A DNA stretch of 64,000 nucleotides from Cristatella mucedo (GCA_009760855.2 WPIO01000024.1:591001-655000); one strand, 5' to 3'; shown: positions 45,273 through 57,423, numbered from the stretch's first letter. Numbers and translations are program-made. The notes: generated from the letters alone by a model not told the origin.

Positions 45273-46979
45273 TCAGAGACTCGTCTGTCGCACGGCGTAG
45301 CCCTTGACGGATGCCATTCTTCGGCGGCAGTCGGCCACGCCGTCGGCGATCGATTTCGTGCAGCGGTCCACGAGCGTCGCCGAGGGGGCGGCGGCGCGGA
45401 GCGACTTTTGGCGCTGCCTGTGTCCGTAGAACTTGTTGAAGTTCTCCGTGATGATGGGTATGGGTATGGAGAGCGTGAGCACGCCGCTGAGCGTGCACAC
45501 GGTGCCCACGAGCTTGCCCATCGGGCCCTTGGGCGTCACGTCGCCGTAGCCCACTGTGCACATGGTGATCACCGCCCACCAGAATGCGTCCGGTATGCTC
45601 GTTATCTCGGCGGACGGCTCTGCCATCTCGCTGTAGTACATGGCGCTGCTGAACACGAGTATGCACACCATCAGCGTGAGCAGGAAGAGCGTGAGGCCCT
45701 CGAGGCTGGAGCGGAACGTGAGCATGAGGATCTGCAGGCCCTCCGAGTGCTTGGTGAGCTTGAAGACGCGTATCAGACGCACGACGCGCAGGAACGCCAG
45801 CGCGTTGCCGCCGTCGCACGGGTCCGTGCCGCCGATCTCGTTCGCCAGCGACACGTAGTACGGCACGATGGCAGCTATGTCGATCAGGTTCTTGACGTCC
45901 TTGAAGAAGCGCAGGTGATTCGGGCAGGCGATAAAGCGCACGACGGCCTCGAACGTGAACCACGCGTTGCACACGGACTCGACGACGAAGAAGATGCCCT
46001 CGTAGTCGATCGGCGGCTCGGCGGTCGGCGCCACCGCCGTGGCCAGCCACAGGCGCCAGATGATGCTCGCGTTTGCCGCTGCCTCGCGGTCGCAGTGCTT
46101 GATGCTCGGCCGCGCCAACGCCGTCGTCGGCGCGTTCGTGGCGGCGGCGGCCCACGACGACGACGGCGGTGACGACGACGACTGGTTCGCCCAGAAGAGC
46201 GACTGCGCCGGCGCAGCCGCGGCAACGTCGTCTTCGAACGCGATGTCCGCAGGGTCGACGGTCGGCTCGCAGATCCGCCTGAACATGGGCACCGTCTCCA
46301 TCGTGAATATGACGATGGAGAGGACGGTGGTGACGACCGACAAGAGGCCGACAAAGAACGCCGCCGTCGACGACTCGGGGTACTCGAACAGCATCCAGAT
46401 CTTGCGCATGAGCGCGTTGGTCGGATACTCGTACGTCTGCTCCGTGTAGCCCTCGCCGCGCTTGTACTCGTCGATCGTCTCGCGCTCGATGCCGAAGAAC
46501 TCGAGCTCGTCGAGGAAGACGTCGTCGGCGACCGTCGGCGGCCGCTTGATTCGCCCGCCGTACTGGTAGTAGGCGAAGATGGCCTCGAACGACGGCCGAT
46601 GGCGGTCGAAGAAGTACTCGTCGCGGTTTCGGTCGAAGTGGCGCCGTCGCCGCTCGGCGTCGCCGAGCAGCGTCGTCGGCCGCATGTTCAGCACGGCCAG
46701 CTTGGTGACGAAGTGCAGCCCGCTGACGTTGAGCGTCACGCGCTCGCAGCCGCTCGCCGAGCAGTCGTGCGCCACCTCGTCGGGCGCGCACGCGTTGCGG
46801 AACAGGCTGTCGCAGCCCTTCTTGCGACCGAGGACCGACGACGCCGGCAGCTCGCTGTGCGTGCTGAACACGGAGCTCGGCGCGTAGGCGACGCCGCCGG
46901 CGGCGCCGCCGCCGACGACCGTCGTGCCAGCCTTGTATTGGCCCGGCATGCGAGCGTATACGGCACTCCAGTTGGCCAT
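45273..46979 (-). CDS. Voltage-gated potassium channel subunit, Shaker (Kv1)-like, single exon
   Basis: Pore-forming subunit of a plasma-membrane voltage-gated K+ channel, expected to assemble as tetramers through its T1 domain. 568 aa, uninterrupted, ATG at 46979 in a good context (AAGATGG). T1 domain about 80-178 (RVTLNVSGLHF, EYFFDRHRPSFEAI, YYQYGGRIKRP). S1 about 206-227. Unusually long S1-S2 linker about 228-328 with N-x-S sites at 265 and 303. S2 about 329-350, S3 about 362-381, S4 394-410, S5 about 428-450. Filter TVGYGD at 475-480. S6 has PIP at 506-508 and ends FNKFYGH. C-terminal QTSL fits a class I PDZ ligand. Closest to Kv1 by T1 and S4-S5 motifs, but S4 has five charges rather than six-plus and the pore reads TMCTVGYGD. 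The codons are very GC-rich. No N-type inactivation ball is evident. Confidence 0.93.
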   Translation of the reverse strand: MANWSAVYARMPGQYKAGTTVVGGGAAGGVAYAPSSVFSTHSELPASSVLGRKKGCDSLFRNACAPDEVAHDCSASGCERVTLNVSGLHFVTKLAVLNMRPTTLLGDAERRRRHFDRNRDEYFFDRHRPSFEAIFAYYQYGGRIKRPPTVADDVFLDELEFFGIERETIDEYKRGEGYTEQTYEYPTNALMRKIWMLFEYPESSTAAFFVGLLSVVTTVLSIVIFTMETVPMFRRICEPTVDPADIAFEDDVAAAAPAQSLFWANQSSSSPPSSSWAAAATNAPTTALARPSIKHCDREAAANASIIWRLWLATAVAPTAEPPIDYEGIFFVVESVCNAWFTFEAVVRFIACPNHLRFFKDVKNLIDIAAIVPYYVSLANEIGGTDPCDGGNALAFLRVVRLIRVFKLTKHSEGLQILMLTFRSSLEGLTLFLLTLMVCILVFSSAMYYSEMAEPSAEITSIPDAFWWAVITMCTVGYGDVTPKGPMGKLVGTVCTLSGVLTLSIPIPIITENFNKFYGHRQRQKSLRAAAPSATLVDRCTKSIADGVADCRRRMASVKGYAVRQTSL

Positions 46980-48454
46980 CTTGCAGCGGCGGCCGCAGCC
47001 GTCGTCGTCGTCGGCGGCGGCGGCGCAGTCGTGGACTCAGCGGCTGTGGCGGCGCCGACTCACGAAGAAGCTGAGTCCTCGATGGCGGCGTCGACGGCGG
47101 AGGCGAGCGCTAGCGCCGCTTCACGCAGACGCGGAGCGCGAGCGCTCGTCGGACGGAAGCGGCGGCGGCGGCGAGCGGACGGGCGCGCGCGCGCGAGCGC
47201 GAGCCAGCGTTTCTCCTACGCTAAGAGCTCTCACGTTCGTGTCGCGGCTCCCGGTGTCCATTTATTATGACCCCTCGGCGGGTAATTAGTAGGCGCCCGC
47301 GCGTCGATAGCCGGAGAGCACTCAGAGGACGAGTCGATACGACGCACTCGCGGCGGCGGCCGCGGCCGCCGCGGCAGCCGCTCTTGCGTCGCGCGCGCAG
47401 CCTCGGCGAGCCAGCGCGAGCTCGCTCCTGTTTGCGCACTGCCGCTCTTAATGCCGCTAACGATTCCTCCCTCGAGTATTGCCGAGGCGAAAGCGCTGCT
47501 CGGCGCACTGCGCGCGCGGCCTGCGGCGAGCGACCGACCGCGAGGCGACTTTTCGTTTAATTTCGTTACGGGCCTGCTGGGCGAGCGAGCGCGCGCGCGC
47601 GCAGGCAGCGTCTGACGCCGATGGCCGCTTTGGCTTTGGAGGCGTTCTTTTCAAATACGCTGCGCAGCCCTCGGCGAGACCGTCGACGGCTGCGGTCTTT
47701 AATAAGTAATATTCGAGTCGCTCGGGACTTAGCCGACAGAATTATCGCGTCCAGGCGGCGGTAGCGGCATGACTGGCGCAATGAGAGGCATCGATTTTCT
47801 CTCGAAGCACCGAGAGCGCCCCGGGTCTAGCGATGGCGAAAGGCTCGGCTGAAATTCGACACCGACGGCGCGAGTTGAAAGACGCTTTCGCTAGCGCGCG
47901 CAGGCATCAAGTGCCGCGACGTGGGTCGATCGTCGTAAAGTCTATCGCCGCAGCCTTTCTTGTTCTCTTAATAAGCGCGAGGTCACGGCCAAGTCTGAGC
48001 CACTGGCGACGGAGCTCGCCTGCTTCTCGCCAGCCACCTCTGGCGTCTGCGGGCGTTGCAGCAGACGACCTTGTCTCGCTCGATCGACCGTCGAGCGCGC
48101 CTGCAATGTAGTAAGAGCGCGATTCGGTGAGAGCACGAGAACCATCCTGCCAGCCGTCTGCAGCCATTAACTCGCTGCTGCTGCTGGCGCCCTGTGGCTC
48201 CTTTTGAACTAAAGCCGTTAGGCCGCCGACGCAGAGCTCTCGAAGCGGCGCCAGTAGTCGCCGACGGGCGACACGTGACCTCTAAGCGCGGCACCGGGGC
48301 GAGAAGCACTCGCAGCCTCGATGGACGCGAGTGCGGGCGTGCCGTCGGTAGAGGAGAGAGCGCCAGAAAAAGAAGAGCGTTCGCGAGTACCTTTGTATCG
48401 CGAGAGCGTGCCCTTTGTACACAGAGTCGCAGAAATTTCTATCAATTGACGAAA
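46980..48454. promoter_or_regulatory. GC/CpG-rich upstream region of the first Kv gene
   Basis: CpG-rich to about 48420, where F2 LINE sequence begins. The region directly upstream of the Kv ATG contains repeated GCCGTCGTCGTC-type trinucleotides (46998-47020). No convincing TATA box is visible on the minus strand near the gene. Likely holds the promoter/5'UTR, but boundaries cannot be set. Confidence 0.4.
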
Positions 48455-48860
48455 ACTCCGGCCATGGCTTGGCTCCTTCATACCTAGCTGAACTGCTGCA
48501 TCAGTTTCAGCCTGTTCGCGCCCTCAGGTCCTGTGTGGACAATAAATTAGCTGTCCCATTCCTCCGCTTAAAGACAGTTGGCGACAGAAGCTTTAGCTCT
48601 GCAGGTCCTAGACTGTGGAACTCGCTTCCACAATTCTTACGCAACGTCAACTACTCTCCAACTGCCGACTATGGCACATCTTTTTCAGCGGTCCTGAACT
48701 GCAACTTCTATGCTACTCACTACCTCAACTGCTCTCCTGACTCTGCTTTGCTTCCCACTTTCTCTTTGTTGCGTGAGACGAAGTTTGTTGGCTACCGAAT
48801 GCGTACCGAAAGCCGCTTAGGCTGTGAGTGCGCTATACAAAACTCTCCTTCGTAACACTC
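48455..48860 (+). mobile_element. F2 LINE C-terminal fragment, best copy
   Basis: Reads HGLAPSYLAELLHQF, RALRSCVDNKLAVPF, GDRSFSSAGPRLWNSLP, the conserved end of CR1/L2-type LINE proteins, then a short 3' end GTGAGTGCGCTATACAAAAC. Distinct in sequence from the L2-like family, hence called F2. Confidence 0.82.
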
Positions 48861-48911
48861 ATGTGGTCTTTATGACTTTGTGGAGTTACAGACGGAGATA
48901 CATTACATTAC

Positions 48912-49210
48912 ATTAGACGCCTCTCATCTCGCCTGGCCATCACTGGCACTACGCTACAATGGCATAAGTCTTATGTTAGTGAGAGACTCTTGAGTATTGA
49001 TGTAAACGCGCAAAGATCATTCGAAAACCACTAAAGTAGGGGTACCTCAGAGCTCTGTGCTTGGTCAGCTTCTATCCGCAATTTATGGTCTCTTCTTGCT
49101 GATGCGATTACATAGGACAATTTTGGCCTTCACCTCTATGCAGATGGCACACAGCCGTACTTATGGTTTGATCCCTCCCAGCCTCAGTACATCAAATTCT
49201 CTCAACTTGT
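48912..49210 (+). mobile_element. L2-like LINE, RT palm fragment
   Basis: Coding remnants SERLLSIDVNAQRS, the GVPQSSVLG-type block near 49040 and a palm block LHLYADGTQPYLWF near 49125 in which the second catalytic Asp is Gly. It runs into TA repeats and probably belonged to the same copy as 49498-50640. Confidence 0.78.
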
Positions 49211-49232
49211 ATATATCTCTCAATTATGTATA

Positions 49233-50640
<1,408 letters not shown>

Positions 50641-51273
50641 ATGCCCTGCGTTAATAAACTGTAAGCTTGGTCACCGACGTTTAATTGTGAACCACTTATT
50701 AAATAGTAGCGATAAGCTGAGGCATATGGGCAGCGCGATTCATGATTATCTAGCAGCGAGATTATTGAATGCCTTACGACCTGGCCTGAATATTAGGCAT
50801 CAGTCTGACTCTCGCTCTCTTGGAGCAATGGTCTGCAACTATCGGCGAATCACAAACACAAAATACAGCCACGAGGATGATCAGCGCTAATCAGAAGCGT
50901 AGAAAAATCACATAGCAATGCGCACACGCTAAAGTGCTGGGCCACTTCGGCCCGGTAACGCCAAGGGTCACGGCAGGGCATGACCTTGCACTGAACGATT
51001 TGGCTGCGGCTAGGATCACGTGCTGCAACTGACGACAATTGGCTGCTTCACTGAGGACGCGACAATCTGCTAAGGGCAGACCTGTTTTTTGATGACGGGA
51101 CCACGATCATCATCGTAGACGTCACGCTATCACGCTTGCCATCGACGAGCTTGTTCTCGAGAAGGTTACAGACCGCAGGATCATCGAGTGCGCATGAGTC
51201 AAAACCGACTTTCTGCCGTAAAGACAGCGAACAGCGGTCGTGCTGCCTTTCGTTGTGCTGCTGGATTCGTAGT
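50641..51273. other. Intergenic, nothing recognised
   Basis: No gene or nameable repeat. Confidence 0.5.
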
Positions 51274-51405
51274 ATAATAATAATAATAATAATAATAATG
51301 CACTTGATAAAGCGCTCTCAGAGAACTTAATCTCTCTCTAGGCGCTTTACATTTGCTGCAAAGGGAAATGCAATTGAATGGTGAGTAAAATCATGCTTGA
51401 TCAAC
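51274..51405 (-). mobile_element. L2 3' tail
   Basis: Long ATT-type tail at left, then GATAAAGCGCTCTCAGAGAA and TAGGCGCTTTACATTTGCTG. Only about 130 bp was inserted. Confidence 0.82.
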
Positions 51406-52529
51406 GCTAACGAAAGCGGCCTCGGTGCCTTTTGCGTTCCTGTGAGCAATCGATTGGTCAAGTCCTCAAGATGCTCGTCTGTGATGCGATTGTGGGTAGC
51501 GTGTCGATGTTTGGACAATTCTCCTCGGGGGAAGGTGATATTTTCCTCGTTCGACAAGCCACCACAGAGCCTGAGAAGGAATCGGTCTTCCCTACATCCG
51601 TGACTCTGCAATCACTATGCAGAATAATTTTGAAAATAAATATCTGAGCGTGAGCTGCTGTGAGCTTGCACAGGAGTCTTTCGGAAGTCACCAGCCGTTT
51701 TGGCCGTTAGGTAGAGGCAACTCTTTGTATTTTTATAATACTTTGTTGCTTTTAGCGCTACCTGCAGGATATTGAACGCTGTATCGCTACCGTTTGGCTT
51801 ATTGCGAGCATCAGGTTTCTGCACGTTTTATGTGTTGTCCCGCAACCCAAACAGGTGAGATCGTGGACATGGCAGCCTAAGGGATTAATAAAGCACAATT
51901 TTTACTCAAGGACAAAAAATAAATTGAATTATGTTATGTATTACGTACCATTTAGTGTTATCTGCACCATAGCGGTACACTTGTATTATTTGTATTACTA
52001 TGGCTAACGTTCGGTGCCGCTGATCAAGACTACTCAGAACGGTTGGGTCGCAGATCATAGGGTCAGCGCACGTTGCAAGCAGACGGGCAACTGATTAAGA
52101 TAACACTTCAAATTGATGTAATTAGAAAGTCAAAAGTTACAAAGTAGACACGGGAAAAGGTAGGTGGCGAACGAACTTTAATAGATAATATAATATAACC
52201 ATACCTAGGTAAGAGGGTAAACAAGCTACTACAGATTGAATGTTGCCTAAATTGGTGCATAAGTCATCATTTTAAGGAGAATGCAATCCTCATCGAGCAC
52301 AAAATAATAATTTACGGCAGTCACATAACTCTCAGACCAGACAACATAGCCAGCTAGGTCACAGCTAAGAAACGCTTGCTTGCTTGATCAAGAGAAGAAC
52401 CTAGTCGGACGAAGCAGCAGTGTGTACGTGACACTTACTAGCGCTCTTGGCAAGCACGCACCCGTACATTCTGTCCGTGCACGGAGTCGCAGAGACTCCT
52501 TTCAATTTACAAAACTTCAAAAGATGCGC
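51406..52529. other. Intergenic, nothing recognised
   Basis: Unique-looking, moderately AT-rich. No gene seen. Confidence 0.5.
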
Positions 52530-53420
52530 CGTGTTAAGTGACGATTTGAACGCTATTTTAGGAAGTCGGGATCTGATGAAGATCTAGTCAACGTCAGACT
52601 TCCTTCAAGTCTGCACCCGCAAGCTGGAAAAGCCGGGCTTTGCTTTTCACTCGAAAGCTAAAGTCCTGCGAGTTGGACCCGAAATCAACTTGCAAGACGG
52701 TAAACGATTTACTGGCCCCAATGCTGAGAGGTCTCACTATCAAGATGCTAACGGCTCGGACGAGAAGCTTTCAGCCTTCTTTGCTGAAAAATTGTGCACA
52801 TTTTGCCTCCATAAAGCCCCCTCCAACTAACCCCCCCCTCTCCAATCTAAAACAACTGCTGAATCGCAACCTGTGACGTTCCTTGAAAGATTTGCAGAGG
52901 TTTCTGCATGCGATGGGGCTACCCTAATAAGGTCTAGTAAAAAGAGCTCGTCTTCTGAAGATCCTATGCCATCATCTCTATAGTCTTCACTGGCAGACCA
53001 ATTTAGCCCAGCTGCAACCAAGATTGTTTTTAATGCTTCTCTGGAAAAAAAGAGTGGTGCCGATGTCCTTCAAATCGGCCATTAATAGACCGATACCTAC
53101 AAAGCCTATATCAGATGCTGAGGTCCTTACAAACTATCGCCCAGTTTTCCTTTTTCCTTTTTTGTCAAGCATTCTAGAAAAATTGTCGCTAAGCATCTGG
53201 TAACACACTGGAAATAAAGAAATACCAGGAAAATTTCAATCGGGATTCAACCGGCAGCGCTTCATAGAAACTGCACTCCTCCGTGTAACCAATGATATTC
53301 TATGCTGCACAAAATGATGGGAATGTTCCTGACCGAGCGCGACCTAGATCTACCGGTTGCCTTCGATATCATTGATCACGAAGTCTTACTTGAACTTTGA
53401 TAACAACGATCGGTCTAGCA
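52530..53420 (+). mobile_element. LINE fragment, linker and first RT blocks
   Basis: Decayed coding with the start of a LINE reverse transcriptase: FKSAINRPIPTKP, NYRPVFLFPFLSSILEK, GKFQSGFNRQRFIETALLRV and near 53370 a DHEVLLEL-like end. Same element type as the L2-like copies but a more 5' part. Many stops. Confidence 0.78.
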
Positions 53421-53589
53421 GACGAGGCCCTGGTGGCTAATGTGTCAGACACCTGCACGTTACTGGAAGCCATTTCCATTATCTAACGTAAAATAAAAAA
53501 ACTCTGGTTTCCCAACCTGTATAACCGGCTTCCCGATTTCACGGGTCTTCAACCACGGCCCGCACCAATGATACAGAGCTCAAATATCG

Positions 53590-54340
53590 CCCTTGAAGTC
53601 TTCTAGATTAACAGTAGCAAGTTCACTCATGCTGCCATCATCAACGCCCGTGATTTCTAGTTCCACGGTAGTCACGGCACAACTCTTAGCAGGCCGCTAC
53701 TTTGCCATGATTTTTCCTTTATGTATCAAATTTAGCTTGAGACATATTGCCTACAGGGTAACCAAACTCTCATCGAAAATACATGTGGATATCCTATTCC
53801 GAGTACTTCTTCTCAAACTTTTTGTAATGAGTGTCAATTTTGAATTTGCACTCAGTTTGATACGGTGTTGTACTGAAATTTGGTTAATTAATAATCGTAA
53901 TAATAAATTTATGTAGCGCCCTCAGAGAACTCAATCTCTTCTAGGTACTTATACAGCATCTGTGCCTAGAAAGAGATTCGGCTCTCTGGTGGCATTATAA
54001 AAATTTATTTTTATTGCATTTTTAGAGTTGTGATGAAGCACTGCTCCAGAAATATCGTGATTTCATGTAACGATTCCTCTTTCGAATCCTAAAATTTGTC
54101 AGAGCAAAAAAGTAACTTTAGCTTTCAAGCGTTCAATATCACGGTCTGTACATGCCGTAATCCCTGTAGGATCTGAAGTCTTTTTGAGGCATTACGCTCT
54201 CCAATCTACTCCCTAGTAACGAGACTCGCACAAGATGACTGCTAGGGGTTGTCAGAAATGATCCAACACTTTTAAAACCCACCAAATCTCTTAGAACACG
54301 CAGTGGCGCTGCAGTGGCTCTTTAACTACTGTTCTTTGCA
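53590..54340 (-). repeat. Unclassified interspersed repeat R3, copy B
   Basis: Partner of 31900-32540, interrupted at 53896-54010 by L2 tails. See copy A for shared words. Confidence 0.65.
53896..54010. mobile_element. Two L2 tails in inverted arrangement
   Basis: A minus-strand tail (TAGCGCCCTCAGAGAACTCA, 53905-53955) meets a plus-strand tail (GTGCCTAGAAAGAGATTCGG, 53957-54010), forming a fold-back inside repeat R3. Confidence 0.75.
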
Positions 54341-54882
54341 GCAAACATTAAAAAAGTTGCTGCTAAAGTCCTTACCTTGATAATAAAAAGTCTACGGCGG
54401 TAGCTTTTATTTCACGTTAACTGATGCATACGTGCACAGTACTAGTCTTGCGTTAAATTCACTAATTCACAGCCCAATGTCATACAGAATATCACATGAG
54501 GTGGTGCTTCATCCTGTCTAAACCACAGACTATAACCTCTCCGGTTCCAAAAATTTATAAGAATAATCACTTGTGTAATACATTAAGAAACAATTGCTAG
54601 AGTAGAGAGGAGTCTTAAAACTGGCTGCTGCAAGAAAAGCAATACCGCGAGTTAACGAAAAGCGATGTACTAGACTTGGACAAGCATGCAAAAGCACCCA
54701 AGTGTCATGCCTAGATCAGTATAAAGAAGCACACAAGAAGACACTCGGGGGGGGGGCACCCGTTAGTTTGACCACTGGTCACAAACAAGCACTGCATCCT
54801 ACGCAGGTGCAGAGCGCAGCCAAGCACAAGCATAGGAGCAAGGCAAAGCAAGCACACGTTCGTTCACTGGCTGGCTGATGAT
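54341..54882. other. Intergenic, nothing recognised
   Basis: No gene or nameable repeat. Confidence 0.5.
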
Positions 54883-55105
54883 GATAATAATAATAATAAT
54901 AATTCACTTGATAAAGCGCCCTCAGAGAACTTGATCTCTCTCTCGAGGCTGATGATGAAGCTCGGCGAAAAAACTGAATCACTTTAGCTAAATCTCATCA
55001 GATCCCAAATTGACGGTCAGTTGCTGACAGAAGCCAGAAACGAGATCTACACTTTCGGTCAGTTGAAATGAACGCCGAGTCGTCGAAAGATTTAAATTTA
55101 GAACG
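54883..55105 (-). mobile_element. L2 tail and a nearby L2 scrap
   Basis: 54883-54947 is an ATT tail plus hairpin half. 55015-55105 matches the region before the LINE stop (CAGAAGCCAGAAACGAGATC...GTCGTCGAAAGATTT). Confidence 0.65.
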
Positions 55106-55439
55106 ACAAAAGTGGAGACGACTGGAAGCCGAGGAGCACGCGATGCGAGAGCAAACTGAAGGAGCGCAGAGGTGGAACTTCCGGCTGCTAGCTGTCGGTG
55201 CAAGAGAGCTGACTATGCGCATGCCAGCGAGAGCTGTATACCCGAGAGAGGATCTTGAATTAAACTCGACGCTTGGTAGTGAGCTCGTGAAGCACAAACA
55301 AAAGTGATATGGTGTGAAAGCTACCTGTACGACGCTGACGACAGACCACAGATGACAGACAGACCGATGAGTCTTGCAGCACAAGCGGACGATTAAGGAG
55401 CGCTGAGTGTCGTCGGCGTATATAAGCAAGCCGCAATTG

Positions 55440-55580
55440 TGTTCGGCGATGACATTGGCTAAATGGAGTGTATAGTCGCGGGTTCGAATCCTGCGGTGGG
55501 TGATCCTTTATTTCCGCTGCAACCGGTGGAGATAGCCTTCGAGGCACTTCTTTCGCCTCACAAATAAGATGTGAAATCAG
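55440..55580 (+). mobile_element. S1 SINE, diverged head
   Basis: GCGGGTTCGAATCCTGCGG (box B), GGTGGGTGATCCTTTATTTC body, end AAATCAGCCGG that runs into a tandem duplication. Confidence 0.8.
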
Positions 55581-55719
55581 CCGGTATTTCTGTTCAGAAT
55601 GCGACAGGAAGAGGGTATTTAAAGAAACGCCGAGGTACCCCCGATTTGAAATCAGCTGGTATTTCTGTTCAGAATGCGACAGGAAGAGGGTAGTTAAAGA
55701 AACGCCGAGGTACCTCCTA
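55572..55719. repeat. 75-bp tandem duplication
   Basis: TGAAATCAGCCGGTATTTCT at 55572 recurs as TGAAATCAGCTGGTATTTCT at 55647, with three or four differences over 75 bp. It starts at the 3' end of an S1 SINE. Confidence 0.92.
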
Positions 55720-55849
55720 CCTTTAAGGGCTGCCAGGAAAACCGTCAGAATTTTGAATCTACTCTTAGATATTACTCACTTAGGTAAGACCAAATAAGTT
55801 TAGCTCCGTGTCAGCCATACATAGGCGTATCGATAAGTGCTGCAAAAGG

Positions 55850-56045
55850 AGCTTGTATCAAATGCTGCTAAAGAGAAGTAGGAGAACTACCCGAGAGATC
55901 CTTCCCTGATCAGCAGTGTACACGCGGTCACTGGAAACCCGAAGCAGAGCAGTTTTTTGTGTGGAATTGTTAGCTCTTAATTCCGATTGGAATACGCTAG
56001 CAAGACCTGATGAATTAACGGAATCGTTTAGCAGCTGGACTACCA
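55850..56045 (-). mobile_element. LINE RT fragment
   Basis: Homologous on the minus strand to the DLSAAFD region at 34440-34625 (TATCAAATGCTGCT..., AATTCCGATT...). Strongly decayed. Confidence 0.6.
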
Positions 56046-56289
56046 CTAGTACAAGTGTGTTGGATCAGTAGTGCACGGGATCAGTATGGCTCTCAGCTAC
56101 TCTCTCCGATGCAGACAATCGTATTGCAGCTGATACGCGCTTCGTATTGCCAACTTTCTAGAATCAAATAGAGCTGTAACATGGCGAGCAGATAGTCGGC
56201 ATTACCTTGTAGCAAGAGACCTTCACTTTTGTCTGCTAATCGAGCCAATACGTCACTTAAACCGTCGGTTGGCTGGTATGGCGATTGGG

Positions 56290-56955
56290 ATTTACTGTGA
56301 AATCAGGCGCTTCCAGCTGGTGCAAAACTCTGCAGCTAGGCTCGTCTGTCATGTGTGTGTCGCAGTTGCCACATCTCACCCCTTCTAGCCGACCTGCACC
56401 AGTTTCCAATCAAACAGCGCAACGGCTTAAAGGTTCGGTCACTCACTTTTAGGTTTCTCCAATCTTTGGATCCGGCTTACCTATCAGATCTACTCCCCAT
56501 CAGGCTATGCATAGCACTACCGGCTTTTCTGAATCAGATCGTTTACGTACACCTCGTCCGAGCCTCAAATCCTGTGGAGACTGTGCCTTTATTTTGTATC
56601 GTAACAAAGCCTGGAAATCACTTTCGACTGGCGTCACCACATCCCTTGACTTGACGGCATTTAAAAAGAAGCTAAACACGCATCTATTTATCAAAGCGTT
56701 TAGTGGGTTCGTGCTATTTGTCCTTCGTGTGCTTATGCGCGCTGACACTGTGCTGACACTGCGACTAATCATAGATGCTTGCGGATCCTGTTTTTTTTGC
56801 CTCTAACCATGTTATGCTTATTGAAATTGAGCAAGCTAAAATACTAGCCATTCGACCATGCTTCCTGTGCAGCATATGTCAAGTGTGTAGAAAGAAACTA
56901 CCTTCTTTGAGGGCGCTATATAAATGTATTATTATTATTCTTATTATTATTATTT
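56290..56955 (+). mobile_element. L2-like LINE 3' copy
   Basis: Begins in the RRLQLVQNSAARLV block and runs through the C-terminus (SLDLTAFKKKLNTHLF) to the 3'UTR and tail with ATTATTATT at 56930. Frameshifted. Confidence 0.85.
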
Positions 56956-57254
56956 ACAATGTATGAAAAACAGCAATGGTCATTAGTAGCACGATAATAA
57001 TAATCTCTTAGGGAGCCTATTATAAACTCAGCCTTTATTCACGCGCTTTAAAATTTACTGCAAGAGAAGCACTTACTAATGTCAGAAAAAGGCAAGGCAC
57101 GCACTACTTCGGCAAGCATGCGAAAGCGCACAGTTGCTATCAGGCTAGGGCAAGCACGAAAGAGCGCACAAAAGACCAACTGCCGCCGCCGGTTAGTTGA
57201 ATCGGTGGTAAGTAGCACTCAGTTAATCATAAACAGGCAAACAAAAAGAAAATC

Positions 57255-57423
57255 CTGGCTGATTAAACAGCCTCTTCTGCATAGCGACAGAAGAGCCTTC
57301 ACGGCTATCACCACCGCTTGCAGCGGCGATAAAGGATTGCTCACCGCAGGAATCAAACCCACGACCTCCGGTCCGAGGTCGTGAAAAGCAACCGCCTTAC
57401 CTAGTGTGCCATCACGGCTCACC
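57255..57423 (-). mobile_element. S1 SINE, well preserved
   Basis: Complete: head GGTGAGCCGTGATGGCACAC, box-B-like GGGTTTGATTCC on the minus strand, GCGGTGAGCAATCCTTTATC body, end GGCTGTTTAATCAGCCAGG. Confidence 0.9.

Noticed and set aside
45250-46791. 513-codon open frame on the minus strand overlapping the first Kv gene, and a 254-codon frame opposite it (45408-46172)
   Set aside because: Both are shadows created by the extreme GC content of the Kv coding sequence. They are Arg/His/Ala-rich with no family motifs, while the 568-codon frame has every Kv motif.
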